From contig NZ_JAFCAR010000003.1 of NCBI RefSeq assembly GCF_016820245.1, positions 62,001-126,000 of the forward strand: a stretch of 64,000 bases of DNA, in the 5' to 3' direction. Of the stretch, positions 57,561-64,000 are shown in pieces (position 1 is the stretch's first letter; the number at the start of each line of letters is the position of its first letter). The position numbers and the translations under genes were made by a program. Under the pieces are notes generated by a model. It worked only from the letters and a program-made list of their open reading frames with translations, ran no database searches and was not told where the DNA came from. The DNA comes from Jannaschia sp. Os4 (GTDB lineage Bacteria; Pseudomonadota; Alphaproteobacteria; Rhodobacterales; Rhodobacteraceae).

Positions 57561-58748
57561 ATGACCGCACTCGTAACCGCCCCCTTCACGGGGCGCGCCG
57601 TCACCGACTTCGCCTCCCGCGCCGAAGCCTACATCCACGCCCACGAGTTCGACCGCCCGACGCTGGTGATCGACGTCGACGCCGTGGCGCGCCAGTACGC
57701 CATGCTGCACGCGGGCCTCACCGCGTCGGGCGCCAACGCGCGCATCCACTACGCCGTGAAGGCCAACCCCGAGCGCGCCGTGATCGAGCGCCTCGTCTCC
57801 CTCGGCTCGGGCTTCGACGCCGCCTCGCGCGGCGAGATCGAGCTCGTCCTGTCCCAAGGCGCCGACCCCGCCCACGTCTCCTTCGGCAACACCATCAAGC
57901 GCGCCTCCGACATCGCCTTCGCCCACCACGCGGGCGTCACCCTCTTCGCCGCCGACGACGAGGCCGAGCTGGACAAGATCGCCGCCCACGCGCCGGGCGC
58001 GCGCGTCTACATCCGCCTGCTCGTCGACAACCCCGAGGCGGACTGGCCGCTCTCGCGCAAGTTCGGCGTCCCCGTCGAGCGCGTCCTGCCGCTGCTGGCC
58101 CACGCCCGCAGCGTGGGCCTCGTGCCCCACGGCCTGTCCTTCCACGTCGGTTCCCAGACCCGCGAGGCCCGCATGTGGGCCGGCACCCTCGACCGCGTGG
58201 CCGAGGTGTGGGCGCAGGCGCGCGCCGAGGGCTTCGACCTGCGGCTCCTGAACATCGGCGGCGGCTTCCCCGCCTTCTACGGCGCCGAGATCGCGCACCC
58301 GACCGACTACGCCGCGCAGGTCATGGACCTGATCCACGCCCGCTTCGGCGACGTGGAGGAGATCATGGCCGAGCCGGGCCGCGGCCTCGTGGCCGAGGCG
58401 GGCGCCATCGCCGCCGAGGTCATGCTCGTGTCCCGCAAGTCCGAGGACGACCTGCACCGCTGGGTCTATCTCGACATCGGCAAGTTCTCCGGCCTGGCCG
58501 AGACCATCGACGAGGCGATCCGCTACCAGTTCGTCACCCCCCGCGACGGCGACGCGACCGGCCCCTGCGTCCTCGCCGGCCCGTCCTGCGACTCGGCCGA
58601 CGTGCTCTACGAGAAGCGCGCCATCGCGCTGCCGCTCACGCTCGCGGCGGGCGACAAGGTGATCATCCGCAACTGTGGCGCATACACCTCGTCCTACTCG
58701 TCCGTTGGCTTCAACGGCTTCCCGCCGCTCGACGTCGTGGTCATCTGA
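57561..58748 (+). CDS. Ornithine decarboxylase-family (fold III) PLP decarboxylase
   Basis: 395 residues. Fold-III decarboxylase motifs: PTLVIDVDAVARQYAMLHAG, PLP lysine in RIHYAVKANPERAVIERL (about residue 70), HGLSFHVGSQTREARMWAGT with the cofactor-stacking His, LLNIGGGFPAFYGAE, IMAEPGRGLVAEAGAI, and the substrate-site GPSCDSADVLYEKRAIALPL with Cys-Asp. The CDSxD motif and length match ornithine/lysine decarboxylases of the eukaryote-like type, not diaminopimelate decarboxylase. It probably makes putrescine for polyamine synthesis. Its long leader can sequester the ribosome binding site. The end is marked by a terminator shared with deoD. Confidence 0.9.
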   Translation: MTALVTAPFTGRAVTDFASRAEAYIHAHEFDRPTLVIDVDAVARQYAMLHAGLTASGANARIHYAVKANPERAVIERLVSLGSGFDAASRGEIELVLSQGADPAHVSFGNTIKRASDIAFAHHAGVTLFAADDEAELDKIAAHAPGARVYIRLLVDNPEADWPLSRKFGVPVERVLPLLAHARSVGLVPHGLSFHVGSQTREARMWAGTLDRVAEVWAQARAEGFDLRLLNIGGGFPAFYGAEIAHPTDYAAQVMDLIHARFGDVEEIMAEPGRGLVAEAGAIAAEVMLVSRKSEDDLHRWVYLDIGKFSGLAETIDEAIRYQFVTPRDGDATGPCVLAGPSCDSADVLYEKRAIALPLTLAAGDKVIIRNCGAYTSSYSSVGFNGFPPLDVVVI

Positions 58749-58771
58749 GGGCCCCGCACCGCACGACCCCG

Positions 58772-58798
58772 CCGCCCCGGTCCTCGCGACCGGGGCGG
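58772..58798. terminator. Bidirectional terminator between the decarboxylase and deoD
   Basis: Perfect 11-bp arms CCGCCCCGGTC and GACCGGGGCGG with a 5-nt loop in the 56-bp gap between two convergent genes. Confidence 0.75.
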
Positions 58799-58804
58799 AT
58801 CCGC

Positions 58805-59509
58805 TCACGCGAAGGCCGCCTCCAGCGCCACCTCCACCATGTCCCCGAACGACGACTGCCGGTCCTCCGGCGGCAGCGCCTCGTGGGTCAGCAGGTGGTC
58901 GCTCACCGTCAGCACCGCCAAGGCCCGGCACCCGTGCCGCGCCGCCAGCGTGTAGAGCTCGGCGGCCTCCATCTCCACGGCCAGCACCCCGTGGCGCGTC
59001 ATCTGCTCGGTCAGGTCGGGCCGCTCGTCGTAGAACACGTCCGACGAGTAGATCCCGCCCACATGCACCGCCGACCCCTTGCCCTCGGCGGCGGCCACCG
59101 CCGCGCGCAGCAGTCCCCAATCCGCGCAGGGCGCGTAGTTCACCTCGCGCAGGATGCCCCGCGACGGCGTCGAGATGGACGAGGCCGTCATCGCCACGAT
59201 CACGTCCCGGATGCCCACGGACTCCTGCATCGCCCCGCACGACCCGATCCGGATCAGCGTCTTCGCCCCATAGGTCGCGATCAATTCGTTGGCGTAGATC
59301 GACAGCGACGGCATCCCCATGCCCGATCCGTGGATCGTCACGCGATTGCCCCGCCAACGCCCGGTGAATCCCAGCATCCCGCGGACGTCGTTCACCAATT
59401 CCGGGCCGTCGAGGAACGTCTCCGCCGCCCATTTCGCGCGCAGCGGATCGCCCGGCATCAGGACGGTCTCGGCGATGTCGCCCTCGGCGGCGCGGATATG
59501 GGGGGTCAT
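58805..59509 (-). CDS. deoD: Purine-nucleoside phosphorylase, DeoD type
   Basis: 234 residues, the hexameric DeoD length. [20 protein letters not shown] at the N-terminus holds the phosphate-site Gly-Asp-Pro; [40 protein letters not shown] and [20 protein letters not shown] are the family blocks, and [14 protein letters not shown] carries the catalytic Asp. It splits purine (deoxy)nucleosides with phosphate to base and (deoxy)ribose 1-phosphate for salvage. It is convergent with the decarboxylase gene and is preceded upstream by a REP-like repeat and the H-NS-like gene on the same strand. Confidence 0.95.
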   Translation of the reverse strand: MTPHIRAAEGDIAETVLMPGDPLRAKWAAETFLDGPELVNDVRGMLGFTGRWRGNRVTIHGSGMGMPSLSIYANELIATYGAKTLIRIGSCGAMQESVGIRDVIVAMTASSISTPSRGILREVNYAPCADWGLLRAAVAAAEGKGSAVHVGGIYSSDVFYDERPDLTEQMTRHGVLAVEMEAAELYTLAARHGCRALAVLTVSDHLLTHEALPPEDRQSSFGDMVEVALEAAFA

Positions 59510-59523
59510 GGGCGGGGTCCTGT

Positions 59524-59588
59524 GCGTGGGCTTTCGTCCACCCTACGGCCCCCGCCGCCATTTGCGTAGGGTGGGCATCGACCCACGC
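59524..59588. repeat. REP-like palindromic element, second copy
   Basis: GCGTGGG...CCACCCTACG on the left mirrors CGTAGGGTGG...CCCACGC on the right; each half also folds on itself (GTGGGC-N-GTCCAC; GTGGG-N-CCCAC). The core is shared with the element at 41506-41576. It fills most of the gap between deoD and the H-NS-like gene. Confidence 0.65.
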
Positions 59589-59591
59589 GCC

Positions 59592-59942
59592 TCAGATCGC
59601 GAAATCCTCGCGCGACCCGCCGTTCGCCTCGTGGTCCTTGATCCACGCGGGCTGGCGCCCCCGCCCGGTCCACGTGATGTCGGCATTCTCGGGATGGCGA
59701 TACTTGGCCTCGCCCTTGCCGCGCGGCTTGGCGCTCGACTTCTGCGAGCCCTTCCCCAATCCCAGATCGGCGAGGCTGAAGCCCTCCTCGGCCAGCTTCG
59801 CCTCGATCTCGGCCTTCAATTCCTTCAGCCGGCGCCCGCGATACTCGCCCTGCGCGCGCTCGATCTCGCGCATCTCGGACTCCATCTCGGCCCGCTTCGC
59901 GGCCAATTCGTCGGGGTTCATCTTGTCGTAGGATTTCGCCAC
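59592..59942 (-). CDS. H-NS histone family protein (HvrA-like)
   Basis: 116 residues from a GTG at 59942 with AAGGAAG upstream; longer in-frame codons are low-quality. An N-terminal coiled coil (MNPDELAAKRAEMESEMREI, ERAQGEYRGRRLKELKAEIE) oligomerises the protein, a Lys-rich linker follows, and the H-NS DNA-binding tail is KYRHPENADITWTGRGRQPA with WIKDH, containing the GRGRQP AT-hook-like loop. Rhodobacter HvrA/Spb proteins of this type modulate photosynthesis and nitrogen genes; this is probably a nucleoid protein binding AT-rich DNA. Next upstream is ecm on the same strand. Confidence 0.88.
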   Translation of the reverse strand: MAKSYDKMNPDELAAKRAEMESEMREIERAQGEYRGRRLKELKAEIEAKLAEEGFSLADLGLGKGSQKSSAKPRGKGEAKYRHPENADITWTGRGRQPAWIKDHEANGGSREDFAI

Positions 59943-60005
59943 GGCGCTTCCTTTCCATCTGCCCTGATTCGGCGATAGAAACGGCGGCCGCAATTGGCAA
60001 GCGAA

Positions 60006-61961
<1,956 letters not shown>

Positions 61962-62086
61962 CGCGATTCCTCCGGGTAACATTATTGCGCCGATGACCCG
62001 GTATGGAGGTCGAACCGGTCCCGCGTCAAGCCGCCGCGCTGCGGCGAGGGACGGCGTCGATGCCGCGCCGCGGCACGGCTGGCGGG

Positions 62087-62134
62087 CGTACGTTCCGTGA
62101 AGGCCGGGTCTCCGGCGCCGTACGAATTGTGAAG
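62087..62134. promoter_or_regulatory. Paired 16-bp operator-like motif between ecm and the acyltransferase gene
   Basis: CGTACGTTCCGTGAAG (62087-62102) and CGTACGAATTGTGAAG (62119-62134) are tandem copies with a 16-bp spacer. The same motif (best version CGTACGAAACGTGAAG) with the same spacer lies upstream of rimM at 22991-23038. It sits in the 236-bp divergent spacer, 126 bp from ecm and 64 bp from the acyltransferase start. Confidence 0.55.
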
Positions 62135-62197
62135 GACTCCGGCCTCCGCCGCCTCCGGCCCGATGACCTTCGCATCCGCAGCGGCTAGCGTCGCGCC

Positions 62198-63583
62198 GTG
62201 ACGGACACGGTCGAACTCCCCCTCTGGGCGCTGCTCCTGCTGCTCGCCTTCGCCGCGGTGACCTTCGCGTCCCACTTCCTCTTCCCGTCCGTGCGCTGGG
62301 TCCTGCGCCGCCGCGCCGAGGCCTTGGTGGCGCAGCTCAACACGCGGCTGAAGCGCCCCATCGAGCCGTTCAAGCTGGCCCGCCGCACCGACACCATCAT
62401 GCGCCTCGTCCACGACCCCGAGGTCGCCCGCGCCATCGCGGCCCACGCGCGCGAGCGGGGAATTCCCGAGCAGGTCGCGTTCGAGACCGCCCACCGCTAC
62501 GCCCGCGAGATCGTGCCGAGCTTCTCGGCCACGCTCTACTTCGGCGTGGGCACGCGGGCCGCGCGCTGGCTCGCGCGCTCGCTCTACCGCGTCCGCGTCA
62601 CCGGCGAGGCCGAGGCGATGGCCCATGTCGATCCGACCGCCACGGTGGTCTTCGTGATGAACCACCGCTCCAACATGGACTACGTGCTCGTCACGTGGCT
62701 GACGGCCAAGTCGACGGCGCTGGCCTATGCCGTGGGCGAGTGGGCGCGGCGCTGGCCGCTACGCCCGCTGATCCGCTCGATGGGCGGCTACTTCGTCCGC
62801 CGCCGCGACCTGAATCCCTTGTATCGCAAGGTCTTGGCCCGCTACGTCCACCACGCCACGCGCGGCGGCGTGACCCAGGCCGTGTTCCCCGAAGGGCGCC
62901 TGTCGCGCACCGGCGCGCTGGGCGAGCCCAAGCTCGGCATCCTCTCCTACGTCATCGACGCCGCCGCCGATCCGGACACGCCGGAGATCGTCTTCGTCCC
63001 CGTCGCCCTCAACTACGAGCGCGTGCTGGAGGACCGCCAGCTCGCGGCGGCGGCGGGGCAGGAGCAGGCCCGCTTCCGCCTCCGCTGGTGGCAGGTCGCG
63101 CGCTACCTCCTCCGCCACGTGCAGCTGCGCCTCACGGGGCGCTTCCGCCGCTTCGGCTACGCAGCCGTCTCCTACGGCGATCCCTTCACGCTGCGCGCCT
63201 TCCTCGCCGCCGCGCCCGCCGACCCGGCGGCGGCGCTGGGTGCCGAGCTCATGGCCCGCGTCGAGGCGGCCCTGCCCGTCCTCCCCGTCCCGCAGGTCTG
63301 CGAGGCCCTACGCGACGGGGCGACCACGGTGGACGCGGTGGCCGCCCACCTCCGGTCCCACGCGCTGGAGCACGGCGACCACCCCCGCCACGCCGCCTTC
63401 CGCGAATCGGACGCCATCGCGGAGACGGCCTTGGAGATGCTGGAGGTGCGCAACGTCATCCGCCGCACCGGCCCCCACATCGAGCAGGTCGCGCCGGAGA
63501 TCGTGGGGTTCTACGCGGCCATGCTGCCGGCGCAGCATGTCAACGGGAAAGAAAATGTCGCGGGAGATACGATTCTGGTTTGA
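62198..63583 (+). CDS. 1-acyl-glycerol-3-phosphate acyltransferase-like (PlsC/PlsB-type) membrane protein
   Basis: 461 residues from a GTG at 62198. One N-terminal membrane segment (LPLWALLLLLAFAAVTFASH) precedes an acyltransferase domain at about residues 130-290: VVFVMNHRSNMDYVLVTWLT (NHxxxxD motif, block I), GGYFVRRRDLNPLYRKVLAR (block II) and QAVFPEGRLSRTGALGEPKL (block III, FPEGR). A further 170 residues have no recognised domain. It likely transfers acyl chains to a glycerol phosphate at the inner membrane. Placement between ecm and ccr is interesting but its link to the ethylmalonyl-CoA pathway is unclear. Confidence 0.82.
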   Translation: MTDTVELPLWALLLLLAFAAVTFASHFLFPSVRWVLRRRAEALVAQLNTRLKRPIEPFKLARRTDTIMRLVHDPEVARAIAAHARERGIPEQVAFETAHRYAREIVPSFSATLYFGVGTRAARWLARSLYRVRVTGEAEAMAHVDPTATVVFVMNHRSNMDYVLVTWLTAKSTALAYAVGEWARRWPLRPLIRSMGGYFVRRRDLNPLYRKVLARYVHHATRGGVTQAVFPEGRLSRTGALGEPKLGILSYVIDAAADPDTPEIVFVPVALNYERVLEDRQLAAAAGQEQARFRLRWWQVARYLLRHVQLRLTGRFRRFGYAAVSYGDPFTLRAFLAAAPADPAAALGAELMARVEAALPVLPVPQVCEALRDGATTVDAVAAHLRSHALEHGDHPRHAAFRESDAIAETALEMLEVRNVIRRTGPHIEQVAPEIVGFYAAMLPAQHVNGKENVAGDTILV

Positions 63584-63639
63584 TCGACCGCGCAAGAATG
63601 TTACTTCCCAGTCCGAACACAGGACACGGAGTGACCGTC

Positions 63640-64000
63640 ATGGCCCTCGACACCCGCACCGACGCCGCCCTCAAGGATCTCTACGCCGTGGGCGAGATGC
63701 CCCCGCTGGGCCACGTCCCCGAGAAGATGCACGCATGGGCCATCCGCCGCGAGCGGCACGGCGAGCCCGACACCGCGATGCAGCTGGAGGTCGTCGAGAC
63801 GCCGCGCCCCGGCCCGACCGAGGTGCTGGTCTTCGTCATGGCGGCGGGCGTGAACTACAACGGGGTCTGGGCCTCGCTCGGCACGCCGATCTCGCCCTTC
63901 GACGGCCACGGCGCGGACTACCACATCGCGGGCTCGGACGCGTCGGGCATCGTCTGGGCGGTGGGCGAGAAGGTGAAGCGCTGGAAGGTCGGCGACGAGG
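63640..64000 (+). CDS. ccr: Crotonyl-CoA carboxylase/reductase, 3' truncated by window edge
   Basis: 120 codons visible from ATG at 63640 (GGAG 8 bp upstream; an in-frame GTG lies at 63631). The N-terminus DLYAVGEMPPLGHVPEKMHA and WAIRRERHGEPDTAMQLEVV are distinctive for Ccr, followed by the alcohol-dehydrogenase-like start VFVMAAGVNYNGVWASLGTP and FDGHGADYHIAGSDASGIVW. Ccr reductively carboxylates crotonyl-CoA to ethylmalonyl-CoA with NADPH and CO2, the key step upstream of the mutase encoded nearby. The 56-bp gap after the acyltransferase allows co-transcription. The rest lies outside the window. Confidence 0.92.
   Translation, partial: MALDTRTDAALKDLYAVGEMPPLGHVPEKMHAWAIRRERHGEPDTAMQLEVVETPRPGPTEVLVFVMAAGVNYNGVWASLGTPISPFDGHGADYHIAGSDASGIVWAVGEKVKRWKVGDE

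Noticed and set aside
61990-62188. A 61-codon open frame upstream of the acyltransferase gene
   Set aside because: Arg/Gly-rich, no ribosome binding site, and it covers the paired operator-like motif; better read as regulatory DNA.

Overview
The window is a gene-dense, roughly 70+ % GC bacterial chromosome segment. Gene content points to an alphaproteobacterium of the Rhodobacterales (Rhodobacter/Roseobacter relatives): an ethylmalonyl-CoA mutase and a crotonyl-CoA carboxylase/reductase separated by one acyltransferase gene, a MipZ-type ATPase, an RpoHII-type sigma factor behind an RpoE-type promoter, a short HisG with HisZ, a two-subunit sdhCDAB operon, DUF1127 and H-NS/HvrA-like proteins. 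I saw no prophage, insertion sequence, CRISPR array, rRNA or tRNA. Most genes overlap their neighbour by 4 bp (ATGA or GTGA), so translational coupling is the rule, and GTG starts are common.

Layout. 1-6.8 kb: acyl-CoA and amino-acid related catabolic genes (acyl-CoA synthetase end, enoyl-CoA hydratase, class II aldolase, aminotransferase, CocE-like hydrolase, MlrC-like metallopeptidase). 6.9-11.3 kb: a six-gene operon combining a MacB/LolD-type ABC transporter with a ZnuA-like His-rich binding protein and DUF4198-type periplasmic proteins. 11.5-18.1 kb: small regulator/enzyme pairs (Rrf2 and GST; LysR and azoreductase; ArsR, DNA alkylation repair and a PLP decarboxylase). 18.2-28 kb: an extended translation cluster, ffh, small genes, three tandem GNAT acetyltransferases, chorismate mutase, rpsP, rimM, trmD, rplS, rpmE. 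28.4-31 kb: a TPR regulator and mipZ. 31-34.2 kb: a GbsR-like regulator with cydAB. 34.3-38.1 kb: PhoX phosphatase and an amino-acid ABC permease plus binding protein. 38.2-45.2 kb: ferric-reductase-like protein, membrane-anchored ThiF/MoeB protein, dut, coaBC, ChaN-like protein, rpoH, cobU, phosphatase, GST. 45.3-50.2 kb: comM, slyX, hisS-hisZ-hisG. 50.2-56.5 kb: sdhCDA, five small lipoproteins with a sulfotransferase, then sdhB. 56.5-59.5 kb: three tiny secreted proteins with one EF-hand-like loop each, an ornithine-decarboxylase-family gene with a structured leader, deoD. 59.6-64 kb: H-NS-like protein and ethylmalonyl-CoA pathway genes.

Most interesting points: the metal-type operon at 6.9-11.3 kb; a 16-bp motif occurring as a tandem pair with an identical 16-bp spacer both in front of rimM and in the ecm/acyltransferase intergenic region; a match to the RpoE promoter consensus in front of rpoH; a doubled 10-bp palindrome ahead of sdhC; and the lipoprotein/sulfotransferase block inside the sdh operon. 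All identifications come from reading the sequence; no database search was possible.
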